Of a stretch of 64,000 nt of DNA, positions 28,438 through 40,579 are shown one piece after another. Below the pieces are notes generated by a model. The model was not told where the DNA came from and searched no databases. It saw nothing but the letters and a program-made list of their open reading frames with translations. Positions within the stretch are counted from its first letter, which is position 1. Each line of letters begins with the position of its first letter. The translations under genes and the position numbers were made by a program. The stretch is from the NCBI GenBank assembly GCA_003991915.1, contig RQTK01000083.1, positions 53,549-117,548 on the forward strand, written 5' to 3'. Origin of the DNA: Elysia chlorotica. Its lineage: Eukaryota > Mollusca > Gastropoda > Plakobranchidae.

Positions 28438-31400
28438 CGATGTCTCTTTGTCTCTGACACTCTCCATCCCTCCTTCCATCCTTCTCTCTCTCAAGCCTTT
28501 GCTCCCATCAGTTGTCAAATTATTAATGTCCTCTGGTTTTTTATCTCAATAAAATTCTTGTGAACAGAAATTTTCTAGCCGCACGGTGGGCACACAAGTG
28601 AATGATGACAAAGTGAAGTCAGCTCAAACCTCTATTCAGGTAGGTACATGTAATCTCTTTTATTACTTGCAAAGCATTTATCATGCTTAATATTTCACAC
28701 CATATAAAGTTATATACCTAGGACAAAAACATAGGCTGAGGCCCGTGATACATTGTTTTTTTTTAGTTATTGATACCATCTAAAGCTTTGCTCATTCTTA
28801 ATAATTTCCACTTAACTAGAATGCATTTCTTAAATGTGTATAATGAAAAGCACCTAAATGATTACAATTTGGTAATTTGTTCTACTTGTTCTTCAGTCAT
28901 AAAGGCAAATAATTATTTTGTGAATGTGTTAGAAAAATAACAAACAAATATTGTATTCTTAAGATTCCTTTTTTTTTTAAACCTAAAAGTTAAGAGTATT
29001 TATGTTGTTTTCATATTTCATCTCAGGATCCAACTCGTGGACCTGAAACTATCTCATCAAATTCATCATTGGGTCCATCAGTTTTGTTAAATCCAGCAAC
29101 ATCTCAACAACCATCACAGCAACAGCGGCCTTGGAGAAACCAACAGGTAATGACTAACAATACAGTCTCCATTAGGCTTAGTTGAAAATCCAAGCTTGTC
29201 AAGAAAATATTGGTCTGTGTTTTTTTTAATTGACTGGAATACTTATTGGTAAAAGGAGATACCAAGATAAGAATATCAAACATTTCTTATCCAGTGTCTG
29301 CTGAGGAAAGAATATATCATTATAGTGATATTAAGGATTTGGATGATCACATAATGTATCAATAAATCTTGATTTTTCAGGCTTTACATGATTTATATTT
29401 TTCATTAACTTTCGTTGGTCTCATAGAATGTCTGTATTTTATTGTAGAAAAAAAATTGAAAATTTTATGTATTGTAGTGAGTTGATGGATTTTACTTTTT
29501 TCAAACAACTCTATGATTAGTGTCAAATCAATAGTGGCATTTGCAACAAATTTGTATGGCTGTCAAGCTAAGGCGGCATTGGTCATGAAAGAGTTACATC
29601 AACTGTTTTGAACATTCGCTGAGAATACATTTTCATGTTTTTTAATCAATTGCTCCCACAAACAGTTCAGATAATTAATAGTGCTAACTGATACCGAAAC
29701 CCATGTTTTTTTTTAACTGTTCCCAGAATGCAAATACCTTACCTGGAAGATCTCAAGTCCCTCCCCTGCAGCCGAGTGCTCCTGCCAGCTCCAGTAGATT
29801 GACGAGACCCTCTGAAGCCCCTGCGGGGCATGCTCGTCCCCCACCCCCCACTTCTGAAGTCGTAAACCTCATAGATTTGACTGATGACGACGACATCTCC
29901 AAGAAAAATTCTCAACAAATTCTCTTGGGAACAAACTCCTCCCAGCATCCTATGGCGCTGGGAAACAGGACGAACGTTTCCGGCTACCCTGGGCCAGGAA
30001 AGGCAGCGCAGGCGCCCCCTGCTGGCGTTAACGGGTTTATTCCCCTGAGCCAGGGCCGAACTGTTGTCAGCAACGGAGTCCAGCACCACCCTCAGGCCCA
30101 GACTATGGTGACCGCCGCTGCCTTGGCAAATAATCAGCTCAGGCCTAACGCTAGGCTCGTCCAGTTGCCGAATCATCCTTTGGCTCCTGCAGCGGTGGGC
30201 CGCTCTCCAAACGTCGGAGCGAGCTCACAGTCTGTGTCAGTTCCCGGAAAGCAGCAGGCACACGAGGCCTCTAATACAGCATTAAGTAACTCAAAATCAA
30301 ACTGGATTACCAAGCATTCATTACCTCCCTCTTTGTTCATTCAACAGGTAAGGCATTTTTTACATCCTCTTTTTTTTTATTCAGGGGAGGGGGGAAGGGT
30401 GATGGCTTATACACATTGAGACTGAGAGTTGCTGAAGAAAACATTTTCTTTTTTTTTTAAATAAAGTCCAGGAAATATTTAATATTGGCACCATTTTGTA
30501 GTACATTCTAAGAAAATTGATATTAAAAAATTTGGTACTTCATTGTGTTGCAATTACCCTGATTCTGATTAGTTCAGTTCTAAGCAGTTAAGAAGAATGT
30601 CCTAAATCTAGAATTTTTTTTTTTTTTTTTTTACCTTTAGTGTATTTTTATCAGAGTTCATTTCTTTTAAACTTGAAGATTACAAATAGAACATTTTTCT
30701 ACTTTGTAATGATATAACTTCTATGTAATTATCTACCATGCTAAATTGTAATTCTGTTTTGTCACATGTGTGCAAAAAGGTTTTTATTTGTTATTCCCTG
30801 CTGTTTCTGTTTAGGGTTTAACCTCTGGAGGTTTATGATTAATGAAATATAGCAATTTTCTCTTTTGATTAATTATCAACATCAATTATTCAAAGGATTG
30901 TTGTAATTACTATGCAAATGATGTTCTTAATATTGGAGACCTAAGAAACTCTGATATTTTCATTTGAATTTTATCAACCCTTACCTTGCCAGCCTATTTT
31001 GCACTCTCTGCTTTCATTTTGCCAGCCATAGCCATTTTCAGATCGATAAATATGGCTGAAACTGTTCAGCTAGAAGTGTAAACATGTGGTCAAAATAAAG
31101 TAACGCTGGATAAACTTCGCGCTCATACTTTTTGTCCATGCTTGTCTAGGTAGTTAGGTTACGAATTATGACTAAAGTCGTAGTTGGCAATCTGCGGGGC
31201 TTGAAATCAGCCAGACTATAGTCGTATTTGGCAAGGTAAGGGTTAATCGAGTTTTCTGTATCAAGTCAATTATCAATTAACTTTATTGTTCAAAGTAAAA
31301 ACTTTTTATGGTGTTGGGAAAGCTTAGAAATGATGTGTTGTTGTTGAAGGGAGTAAAAATCGATTGCCAAACTTTTAATCATCCTTAGCTTACAAATCTT

Positions 31401-34400
31401 AAAAATGATTGGCAAATTTCTATTAGGATTTTGTAAGCTGTGCTTTCATATACCTATCTGAACCTATGGTGTTATTCAGATCATGATATTTAGATAAAAT
31501 TTACAGAATTACAGCAATTCAAACTGTTTTGGTAACATTGTAAATATAATCAAGTGTGGACTGGTCACAAAAAAGTACATCATGTCATGAGCAGAATATG
31601 AGAAACTAACCATTAGTTGTGTTAGAGTTTACGGTACAGAGTATACTATAACAAACATAAAATCCTGGGCAGTGTTAAATAAATACACTGGTTCATGTTG
31701 TAGAGTAATCAGTCCAGTTACATTCAGTAAAAGAAATGTACCATACAATATATTTAAAAGCTAAAATGGTATTATTCAAATACACATGCATTAAAAATAA
31801 TGTACACTGAATTGAAGCCATGGAGGAGCCTAATTTGCTTACATCAAGTTTAGAATGTCAATGAATTACCTCTAAAGTTTAAAAAAGAATTAGATCTAGG
31901 AGTCTTATGGATAGATCTACAAATCTATCACAAAATGTCCTCAAATGATTGTATCATTCTAGCGCAAATATATTTCCAGATTTATAGATCTAAATCCAGT
32001 CAGATTAAATTCTGACAAACAGTAACACTAAAGACATGTTTTCTTAAACAGCAAAGACACCCTGCGCCTTTACCGCAGAATGCAGAAACTGTCATGCAAG
32101 ATGTTCGGGCTTTGAAGTTACCACCAAAACCATCACTCAAGATTTCAAGGGTTTCTCAAGGTGACTTTCCTACTTAGTCAATCATGTGTTTCAATTTGTA
32201 ATTGTATACATGTACACTGTACATGTATAGATCTATGTGAGGAAATGTACTGGATCAATGATCTCAGAGAAAAGTAGTTTTTTACTTTGATTCATATTTT
32301 CTCATGCCTTACCACTTTAAACACATTTTGTTGTTGCGATTTTTTATAGATCTAGCTCTTCAAAATTAAATTAAAGCAAGAATACTATTTCTAGATTTTT
32401 TCTTTTTTTTTTTTTTTTCTTAAGAAAACAGATAGTGACAAAAGCTAATAAGACTCTCCAGATCTCAAGGAAAGTTGATGTACAATGTAGCTTAGGTCTA
32501 GATCTAAATATAGCTTTAAGTTAACTCTAAACTAGCTTTTTCTAGATCTAGTTCTAAAACCTACATTTAGCTATTTCTGTATATTCTAAATTTAACTCAA
32601 ATTTAGATCTAGACAACTTTTTTTTTAACTGAAAGGTTATTAATAAATGGCTTAGATGAACTTTTTCAGGATGAAACTCCTTTGATTTTTTTTTTTAGAA
32701 ACATTAACTATTCCCTTCTTTCTTGGTAAAACTAAAATGTTGAGCCTCAAACTGCTTAGACCTATTTTTCTTTGTTCTTATATGAAATATAGGCCCTATG
32801 CATTGAAAATGTATCAGCTATTTTCAAAGTGGTTATTTTACTTTACGATTACTTTGTACAAGATAGTACTTTGATGCAAACAGACAGAGTATACCAACTA
32901 CATGTAGTGCAAATAATTGTTTTGTGTAGTGGCCTTTAAAAGATAGGCAATATTGGTTTGGACCTATTTTATGTAGATCTAGCTTATTTTTAAATAAGAA
33001 GCACCGGCAACTCCCTGAGCGAAATGTTAATAGTTTGGAAAGCATAAATAAAAAAATTTTCAGAGTTACCCTTTTGTATGAGTCACATGATTCCTAGCCT
33101 AAACTTAACTTTCCCAGATCTGTAATTTATAATTATAACCCTTACTTGTGTTGGCTTATTAATAATAATCATTATAATTATTTGAATTCTGGAAAGGACG
33201 CCATGGCTGTACTTATGTCACCACGTAATTTGACATGGTAGGTGATTAGACCTTTATTTTAATTAGACACAATAAAAAACGACAGAGTAAATTTCAATAG
33301 TCTTTTGTTAGAAATTTTAAAAATTCATATGTACAGGTTCTGGGAAGAACAACCTTTGTTTTGCTCACCATCTCAAGACTAAAATAATTGATAATTCCAA
33401 GCTTTTCCCCTTGTAAAATACACATTTCTAATGAGTAATATATCTCTCCTGTTAATACTTCACCATCAAGGAATTGTCCTATCCTGGAATATGCCCTCAT
33501 TGCTTGGAGTTGAGGTCATAACATCTTATCAGCTATTTGCATATCAGGAGACGGATTCTGCTCCTAAGACAAGTCTATGGAAAAAGGTAAATTTTTGTGT
33601 GTTTTTGTTGTTGTTAAAATATAGTTCTTATTCTTAGGATTTCCTTTTTAATTTTTTTTTCTTCCAATAATACACGTGTAATGTATCAATTTTGCTCATT
33701 GCTGAGCTCAAATGATAACAAAGGTTGTCGACATACAGACAGAAAAGTGTTGGTTTTATTCTACTCTGAATTTTGAGACATGTAAATGCTGTGCATATCA
33801 TGTAAACCAAGATGTTTGGTTTCTCAACTGATATTATCTTTGCAAGTAGGGTTTATTGCGGGTGGGTCTCGAGACTAGAGTCTGAAAATATTACATGACA
33901 CCATACCAGCACCTCTGTCTCGGCTGGTCACATTATATTGACAAAGACCCTACCAGTAGGGGGCAAAATCTTGACAAATATTTTTGCCCAAACATGGGAC
34001 CGAACATAGAACCCTCCGAATAGGAGCCTATTGCTCTACCGCTTATAGTAAAACCATCTCCCCCCTTGGTTGCTGAATCTATATAATGGACATTCATTTT
34101 AGTGTCAAGAAAATTCAAATAGGAGACTGGAATTCTTAATTTGAGCATAAAAAATGTTGCTTTGTTTCACTAGTTAAAATTAAATGATCTTCAAAAGTAT
34201 TAATCTTTTCACAAACACACAGTATAGGCCTACCTAGATTGATACCGGTACAATAACTGGGTGTTTTTTTTTCTTCTCCTGCCTATAGGTAGGAGATGTG
34301 AGAGCCCTGCCACTCCCGATGGCCTGCACACTGACTCAGTTCCTGGAAGGCAACAAGTACCACTTTGCCGTCAGGGCCATCGATAAGTTTAACCGATCTG

Positions 34401-34474
34401 GTGCTTTCAGTGATCCAAGCTCAATCTTTCTAGGCATAGGCAGCACAAATACAAAAATTCCATTACGAGGTTGA
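24421..34474 (+). CDS. ATF7IP: ATF7IP / MCAF1 homolog (SETDB1 cofactor), 8 coding exons
   Basis: Exons 24421-26925, 27806-28018, 28568-28639, 29027-29146, 29727-30347, 32052-32160, 33471-33586 and 34289-34474 join in frame to 1313 residues. Residues 1-835 are a Ser/Glu-rich disordered region in one 2.5-kb exon, ending with basic clusters KKRS (735) and KRLKL (750), a likely bipartite nuclear signal, and a SIM-like VIIL-acidic patch (779). Residues 836-906 form a coiled coil at the position that binds SETDB1 in vertebrates. [12 protein letters not shown] (1015-1026) is a canonical SUMO-interacting motif. Residues 1206-1300 form the C-terminal fibronectin III domain (KISRV..GIVLSWN ... [12 protein letters not shown] ... 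YHFAVRA), which binds MBD1 in vertebrates; this block identifies the gene. In known animals the protein stabilises nuclear SETDB1 and supports H3K9 methylation and transposon silencing. ATG 24421 has purine -3 and G +4. Convergent neighbour: VPS35L. Confidence 0.95.
28189..28262. repeat. G-run / GT tract with ambiguous bases
   Basis: Two G runs of about 14 bases separated by GT-rich sequence, in ATF7IP intron 3 (between the exons ending 28018 and starting 28568). Bases 28208, 28214, 28216, 28230 and 28246 are N. Confidence 0.95.
28377..28431. repeat. (TC)n microsatellite
   Basis: About 25 TC units in the same ATF7IP intron, 137 bp before the exon at 28568. Confidence 0.95.
30348..32051. other. 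ATF7IP intron, no gene recognised
   Basis: AT-rich unique sequence between the SIM exon and the exon at 32052. No repeat family seen; TAGATCTA palindromes begin near 31893. Confidence 0.6.
33846..34066 (-). mobile_element. SINE core family with head, antisense in ATF7IP intron
   Basis: GGGTGGGTCTCGAGAC, CCTCTGTCTCGGCTGGTCAC and ATTATATTGACAAAGACC are the inverted core. The end AGGAGCCTATTGCTCTACCG is an inverted tRNA-like head. It lies between the last two coding exons of ATF7IP. Confidence 0.8.
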
Positions 34475-34906
34475 TGTCTCTTAATGCAACATGATCATTC
34501 ATTAGTTGGAAATATGTTTATAGGACCAAATAAATCTGCATGTTTGAATGTTTGAAATTAAGTTTTAAAAATGTATTTTTGATTTATTTTTTATAAACAT
34601 TTTAATTGTTTAACAACAAACAAACAGAATACATAATTATGCATTTATGTATGAAGTATGTACTTTTTGCAACAGGGTAGTATTATTGTTTTCCATGAAA
34701 GAGGAGATTCATTTATTCATGAGACGGTGCATGTGTAATTAATGACTTAGTAACTGTAATCTTAGTGCATTTGATAAATTTTGTTTGCATTCTTATTGTT
34801 GTTGTAAATTATGTTCAAATGAGAGGCATTAAATTTCAATATAGTTTTAATTGTAAAATATCATGCAAAGTATTCTAGTTTGCTTTTTATCATAATTTAG
34901 GTTGTG

Positions 34907-34912
34907 AATAAA
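34907..34912 (+). terminator. candidate ATF7IP polyadenylation signal
   Basis: AATAAA 433 bases after the stop, followed by T-rich sequence. Another AATAAA at 34529-34534 is only 55 bases after the stop and could give a short 3' UTR. Confidence 0.5.
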
Positions 34913-35340
34913 ATATTTTTTAAGATCAATGGGAAATACTTACTGTCACTAAATGTTATTTTAACTGAACATGAAAGGAAAAAGTTAATGACTATATTTG
35001 AAATTTGTCGTCAGTTATTTTGTTTTTCAGTCTTTCTGTAGTTTTGGTGTTTTTTGTTGTTATTTATAAACTGATTTACCTAAATTTAGAATTGATTCTT
35101 AAGATTTTGTTTTTGTTTTTTGGTGTAAACCATGAAAGAAACGGCAAACCATGCAGTCTCAACTTTTTAAAGCAAGTACCGTACATCAGATCACAGTAAT
35201 AGCTGAGTTGGTGAAGCCTGTAGATTCTAATTAATTGAAGAGTCCTGGTAGTGATTTCTGATATAGCTACCTTGTTTGCTGCTGGTTGGGTAGGTGCCTG
35301 TTTAGATTTTATCGACTGAGACAATGGTCCAATATATTGT

Positions 35341-35565
35341 CACTGTGCTACAATTTTGGCATAAGCCATTTTTCCTACTTTTGAGATGATCATAAAAATA
35401 TTTTCTTTTCTCCTTTTTCCTGCTTCATATGGACACAAAGCTCTTAAAATATAAAGTAAAAGCCTATTGTATATTAGCACCGCTAGCTAAATCTTATTTG
35501 CACCTGTGCAAAAATAAAAAATTATCACTTGCATTTCTTACTTGCGTCATAATTGTAGCACTGTG
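35341..35565. mobile_element. MITE family D, complete copy
   Basis: 225 bp with inverted ends: CACTGTGCTACAATTTTGGC at the left and CATAATTGTAGCACTGTG at the right. Interior is AT-rich with TTCATAT and AAAGTAAAAGCCTA. Related copies at 50.9, 51.8 and 55.7 kb. No frame. Confidence 0.75.
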
Positions 35566-35628
35566 ATTATATTCATGCTGTGTCTCTCTATGGCAGAATG
35601 AAAAATGATCAAATATTGTCTACAAGAT

Positions 35629-35943
35629 CGGGGGCGCGGTGGCCCAGGGGTAGAACATCGGCTTCCGACGCAAAAAGTCCCGAGTTCGAATCCTGGCGGT
35701 TGCGTTCCCTACTGGTTGGGTCAGTGTCACTGTCAGTATATTCGAATCCTGGCGGTTGCGTTCCCTACTGGTTGGGTCGGTGTCAGTATAATGTGACCGG
35801 CTGAGACAGGAGTCATGGTATCCCCGCCCTGTCTCGTGTGTGGCAGCGAATACAGTTGTCAGACGTCCGTCTTGGGGCCCGTCCACAATATAGCCTACAT
35901 AGTGCTGATGTTGGACGTTAACACCAACTTAACTCAACTCAAC
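35629..35943 (+). mobile_element. SINE core family with head A, intact with target duplication
   Basis: The head GGTGGCCCAGGGGTAGAAC with B-box GAGTTCGAATCC is followed by the core and GATGTTGGACGTTAA, ending in ACTCAACTCAAC. It is flanked by a perfect 12-bp target duplication TGTCTACAAGAT at 35617-35628 and 35944-35955. A segment of about 50 bp around TTCGAATCCTGGCGGTTGCG is duplicated in tandem inside it. Confidence 0.93.
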
Positions 35944-36599
35944 TGTCTACAAGATAACCTAGCTTCTGAAGCTGGACCTTACATGCAACAACCTACCCAC
36001 AATTGATCACGGAACGTCAAAGAATAGTACAGAAGCAACACCGGCTGGATGTAGATGCTGATGCTTGTGAAGTGTACACTGGATCCATCTTTCTCTTTTG
36101 TGCGTCCGTGTAAAATAATAACGGTACCTGGTACTTACATATTGAGTGTAATGGTAAGGGTACTGTACGTTTGTTTATGCTGTTTGTTTTGTACTGTGGA
36201 ATAGGACAAATATGCAACCTATTTCATGTACTAGGCACAGACTAATTTTGTTTTTTCATTACAATACAAGTTTTTATTAAACTGTAGTTTGAGATTAAAA
36301 AAAAAAAAAAGAGTATTGGGCCTAGAGTACATGTAATTTTTTTGGAAGGATATACTTCAAGTACCGGTACTTGGATTGTGAATCAGTTTAAAATGTTAAT
36401 TGCGACTGTCAAAACCTCTGTTAGAAGTTTGTGACAGTCGATTCTAGGTTAAAATAGAAACAAATCTTATAGTTATACAGATATGTCTAATGTGACATGG
36501 CACACTTGGATTTTTTGAAAAGTTAGTACAATAGTATTAGTAGACTTGTAAAAAAGAAAAACTGTTTTTGGCTTTAAATTTTTTTTGAATTTGATACAC

Positions 36600-36930
36600 A
36601 AAACAACAATAGTTAGTTCACTGTGTATTGTTTTATTTATAGGTTTGTGTCAATTAATGACAATTTTGGCAATTTATTAACAATTGTGACACGTCACATC
36701 ATAGTAATTTGGTATCTTTCACTTCAGGTCATCATAAAAACGGTTAATTTACAAGAAAACAAGACGCTATACTATGTTCCCAACTATAAAGTTTCTGAAG
36801 TTACCGTACTGAAGTCCTAATCTTGATGCTAAAAACTATTAAAGAATTAATTTTAATATGCATAAAATTTAGAACTTCCTCTGGCACCTTTTGACTCTTG
36901 AGCTTTGTCATAATGCAACGAAAGAGACAT
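36600..36930. repeat. dispersed repeat J
   Basis: Shares GTGTATTGTTTTATTTATAG, GGTCATCATAAAAAC, ACAAGA-AAAGACGCTAT, GAAGT-CTAATCTT and CTCTGGCACCTTTTGAC in the same order with 48295-48615. Family unknown, no frame. Confidence 0.7.
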
Positions 36931-36991
36931 AGCGGCTATAAACGTTCCGGCTATTTAAAGCTTAAGAGATTACTTAGTCAAGATTTATGAT

Positions 36992-37203
36992 GGGGGCGAA
37001 CTGGCAGGGCGTTGGTCTCTAGATCAGGAGGTCCGCGGATCCAACCCCACGATCGGCAGATTTATTGTCCGATGTTCGTACCCGGTAACTGGTTGGGTCG
37101 GTGTCAGTATAATGTGACCGGCTGAGACATGAGTCATGGCATCCCCGCTCTGTCTGTGTGTAGCACCACATAAAATTGTCAGACGTCAGTCTTGGATCCC
37201 GTC
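36992..37203 (+). mobile_element. SINE core family with head B, 3'-truncated
   Basis: GGGGGCGAACTGGCAGGGCG is the head start, with GATCAGGAGGTCCGCGGATC. The core GGTTGGGTCGGTGTCAGTAT runs to GTCAGTCTTGGATCCCGTC and then joins, without the usual SINE end, to the GGAACCCAGGAGATGTCAAA motif of another dispersed repeat (37205-37262). Confidence 0.85.
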
Positions 37204-37373
37204 GCCGGACATGATCTTCCATAGGAACCCAGGAGATGTCAAATCCGGAGAGAGGGAGAACTGAAGGTGGAACTAAGGTAAGTGCGTTACTGTACTACTA
37301 GGACTCATTACACGTACATACAGTACATGAGTTGTACAACAAATGTGCTGCCGTTGGACGCCTAAACAAGCAA

Positions 37374-37376
<3 letters not shown>

Positions 37377-37428
<52 letters not shown>
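37377..37428. repeat. (CT)n microsatellite
   Basis: About 25 CT units in the ATF7IP-VPS35L spacer. Confidence 0.96.
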
Positions 37429-37432
<4 letters not shown>

Positions 37433-37515
37433 TGTCCCTTCCCTTATCTGTATACGTGTACTAATAAGTAATAGTAGTACTATTGTACATTTGTATCACC
37501 ATTTCTTTGTCTTTC

Positions 37516-37674
37516 TCGGTGTCACTGTCAGTTTAATGTGACTGACTGAGACTGGAGTCATGGTATCCCAGCCCGGTCTCGTGTGTGGTAGCACATAAAT
37601 TTGTCAGACGCCAATCTTGGAGCCCGTCCACAATATAGCCTATATAGTGCTGATGTTGGGCGTTAAATCGACTG

Positions 37675-37677
<3 letters not shown>
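37516..37677 (+). mobile_element. SINE core family, head missing
   Basis: Starts inside the core at GGTGTCACTGTCAGTTTAAT, runs to GATGTTGGGCGTTAAATCGA, and passes directly into a CT microsatellite. Confidence 0.85.
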
Positions 37678-37721
<44 letters not shown>

Positions 37722-37758
37722 ACTCTTCTCTACTATCTACTAAAACTACTACTGTATA

Positions 37759-37837
<79 letters not shown>

Positions 37838-37882
37838 ACTTCTCTTTCTCTTCTCTCTCTCTCTCTTTCTCTCTCTCTATCT
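37678..37882. repeat. interrupted (CT)n microsatellite
   Basis: CT tracts at 37678-37725 and 37757-37882, separated by CTACTAAAACTACTACTG. Confidence 0.95.
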
Positions 37883-38098
37883 ATCTCCCTTTATCAGTAC
37901 ATGCACTACTAATACTACTAAAAAAAGAAAACTACTACTAATACTTGAATGCACTATGTAGCACAAGCAATTTTCCTCACAGTCAGACTCTCTTCTCTCT
38001 CTCCATCTATCTGTCCCTTCCCTTATCTATATATACATGTACTGATCTACTATTGTAATAGTAAATCACTCGAGTGTCACCATTTCTTTCTCTCTCTC

Positions 38099-38349
38099 GG
38101 GGGGCGAGGTGGCCCTGGTGTAGAACATCGGCTTCCGGCGCAAAAGGTCTGGGTTCGAGCCCTGGCGATTTCGCTCCCCCTACTGGTTGGGTCGGTGTCA
38201 GTTTAATGTGACCGACTGAGACAGTAGTCGTGGTATCTCCGACGGGTCTCGTGTGTGGCAGCACATAAAATTGTCAGACGTCCGTCTTGCTGCCCGTCCA
38301 CATTATAGCCTATATGGTGCTGATGTTGGACGTTAAACCAACTCGACTC

Positions 38350-38350
<1 letters not shown>
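38099..38350 (+). mobile_element. SINE core family with head A, inside CT repeats
   Basis: GGTGGCCCTGGTGTAGAAC head, B-box GGGTTCGAGCCC, full core and GATGTTGGACGTTAAACCAA end. CT-rich sequence flanks both ends (TCTCTCTCGG before, CCCCTCTCTC after). Confidence 0.9.

Positions 38351-38421
<71 letters not shown>
38351..38421. repeat. (CT)n microsatellite
   Basis: About 33 CT units directly following the SINE end. Confidence 0.96.
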
Positions 38422-38425
<4 letters not shown>

Positions 38426-39145
38426 AGCAGCTCATGCACTACTACTAAAAAAAAACTACTACTAATGTAGGCCAGTACTATGTAGCAGTTTTCCTCACTT
38501 TCTCACCTCCTCTCTGATCTTCGAGTTCGACCACTCCCTCTTTTTCTGCGTACTACAGCCTGTGGTCTATTAATAACGTCCCAAAAAAGAGTTGAGCTAC
38601 AGTAGAGCAAACACAAGTAAACTTGTAGTGTACAATGCTACCCGCTACAGCGGGACATTTCATCTCAACTTCCAGAATCCCCGTTGTTTTTGTGCTACAG
38701 TAGTACAGTACTACTATAGAAAGCCCATTTACTTGTGCTCGAGTTAAAGGGACTTGGAATGGATACAGCGGGAGGGGGGAGCTAGCTTGGTTCTCCAAAA
38801 ATAATACACGTACTACATGTATTTTAATAGCCTATTACTATTAGTATTAGTATTACGTGAAATGTTTTGGGCCAGTCTCTCGCTCGACACAATGTTCTAG
38901 ACTCTAGGCTAGTTCTACAAAGGATGCAAAATTATTAATCATACTTGTGTAGCTGTATAGTGTGATTCTGTGTACCGGTATCGTACATTAATCGGTAGGG
39001 GAATAATAATAGTAATAATAATGAATAACTTTCAATAACGGTAATAAAAATAATAATAAACATCATCATCATCATATTACCGAACAAATAGCCACTTTTT
39101 AAAATTGCCGTGGCTCATGGGCGTTATGTTGGTCTTTCATTGGTT

Positions 39146-39147
<2 letters not shown>

Positions 39148-39189
<42 letters not shown>

Positions 39190-39510
39190 GGGGGGGGGGG
39201 GGGCGTAGTGGCCCTGGGGTAGAACATCGGCTTCCGACGCAAAAGGTCCGGATTCGAGCCCTGGCGATTTCCCTCCCTACTGGTTGAAAATTGTCAGTCC
39301 GTCGACGGAAGCTGTTAACCGTCGTACGACAGCCGGTCTATCTTCAGAAACGTTTAACCACTGAAAATTGGATCTCCGCATATTGCTTGTGTATGGCCTA
39401 CTGGTTGAGTCGGTGTCAGTATAACGTGACCGGCTGAGACAGGAGTCATGGTATCACCGCCCCGTCTCGTGTATGGCAGTACATAAAATTGCCAGACGTC
39501 AGTCTCTGAC
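39148..39510 (+). mobile_element. SINE core family with head A behind T40-G14 run, interrupted
   Basis: A T run of about 40 (39148-39188) and G run lead into the GTGGCCCTGGGGTAGAAC head. After CCCTACTGGTTG the element is broken by about 120 bp of foreign sequence, then resumes at CCTACTGGTTGAGTCGGTGT and runs to CAGACGTCAGTC. The break is flanked by a 12-bp duplication CCTACTGGTTGA (39276-39287 and 39397-39408). Confidence 0.85.
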
Positions 39511-39649
39511 TTCTTTTCTTTGTGTATAATACTAATAGGCTATTCAGTAGTCAGACTCAGAGACGATGTGACTACTGACATCCGCAATCTCTCTGACAAT
39601 ATAGTTTTACATAACGGAGAAGCGATAACAGACTACTGTCGCACTCGCA

Positions 39650-39750
39650 GTTGGTCACATTGTACTGATAGACACTGACCAAGGCTATCTCAGTATCTGG
39701 TATTCTCGACACTGACCCAAGCAGTAGTGGACAAAATCCGACAAATGGCC
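39650..39750 (-). mobile_element. SINE core family, small fragment
   Basis: GGTCACATTGTACTGATAGA and CACTGACCCAAGCAGTAG resemble the inverted core; the ends are indistinct. Confidence 0.5.
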
Positions 39751-39985
39751 GTTGGTAGACACTACGCAGTTCGCGTTCACAAAGTCGAATTTCCTTACTA
39801 CTAGTAGGATACTACTCAGTTCGCGTGAAGAAAGTCGAAAAACTCGTATCAATTAGGAAAAACTTGATTCACCTCAAACCAAGGACGACATGTTGTCTGC
39901 TCGAAGTTGAAGTGCCTCCTTAAGACCGCAATGCAATTTTGCATGGCAGCGATTGACTCAGAGACTGATCAACGGTAAGAACTAA

Positions 39986-40574
39986 GTTTAAGGGCGCGTT
40001 TCCACCAAAACAGAAACGACTCGACCCAAACCGACCCGGACCGTTTTTTGTCGGTTCGTTTCCGTTTTGTGTTTCCACCAAACTCTAAACCAGAAACGAC
40101 CCGACCCCTCAGGTTGCACACCAAAGGGGAATGGCACGTTGGGTTTTCCCACGTGGTGGCAAAAGTGAAAAGGGACTCAGTAAGAAAAATAAACTTAATT
40201 TTAAACACATTCTAAAATCTTTATTTTTCATCAAAACCTATTGTTTACGCGTAGACTTTGCTAATTTGAGGGCGCTGATCACGAATATGAAATCGGTTTT
40301 GAAAAATTCCTTAAAATAAAATAATTTTTTTAACCCGTGGCAGGCTTGTGGCTGATGAGTCACCCAAACGACCCGTCAAAAATGGTGCAAACCGTATTCC
40401 AACCGACTCGAAAAAAGTCGGCCGGAGGCGGGTCGTTTTGGTGGAAACACCTTGGCGGACTTCTCTATGATTTCTTAGTTATTTGTGGCTGTGCTATTTT
40501 CATTGCCGTTTTTTGTAGGGTCGGGTCGGTTTGGGTCGGTTCGTTTCTGTTTCAGTGGAAACACGGGCTAAGAA
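39986..40574. mobile_element. MITE family H, long terminal inverted repeats
   Basis: About 590 bp. The left end CGCGTTTCCACCAAAACAGA and right end CTGTTTCAGTGGAAACACGG begin inverted arms of about 50 bp that include repeated GACCC-AAACCGACCC. Two more copies of the TTTCCACC...GAAACGACCCGACC motif lie inside, one per side, in matching inverted orientation. CTAAG occurs just outside both ends. No transposase frame seen. Confidence 0.75.
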
Positions 40575-40579
40575 GGTCC

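Noticed and set aside
35629-35700. Functional tRNA gene at the SINE heads
   Set aside because: Always followed by the same SINE core; part of a retroposon with target duplications.
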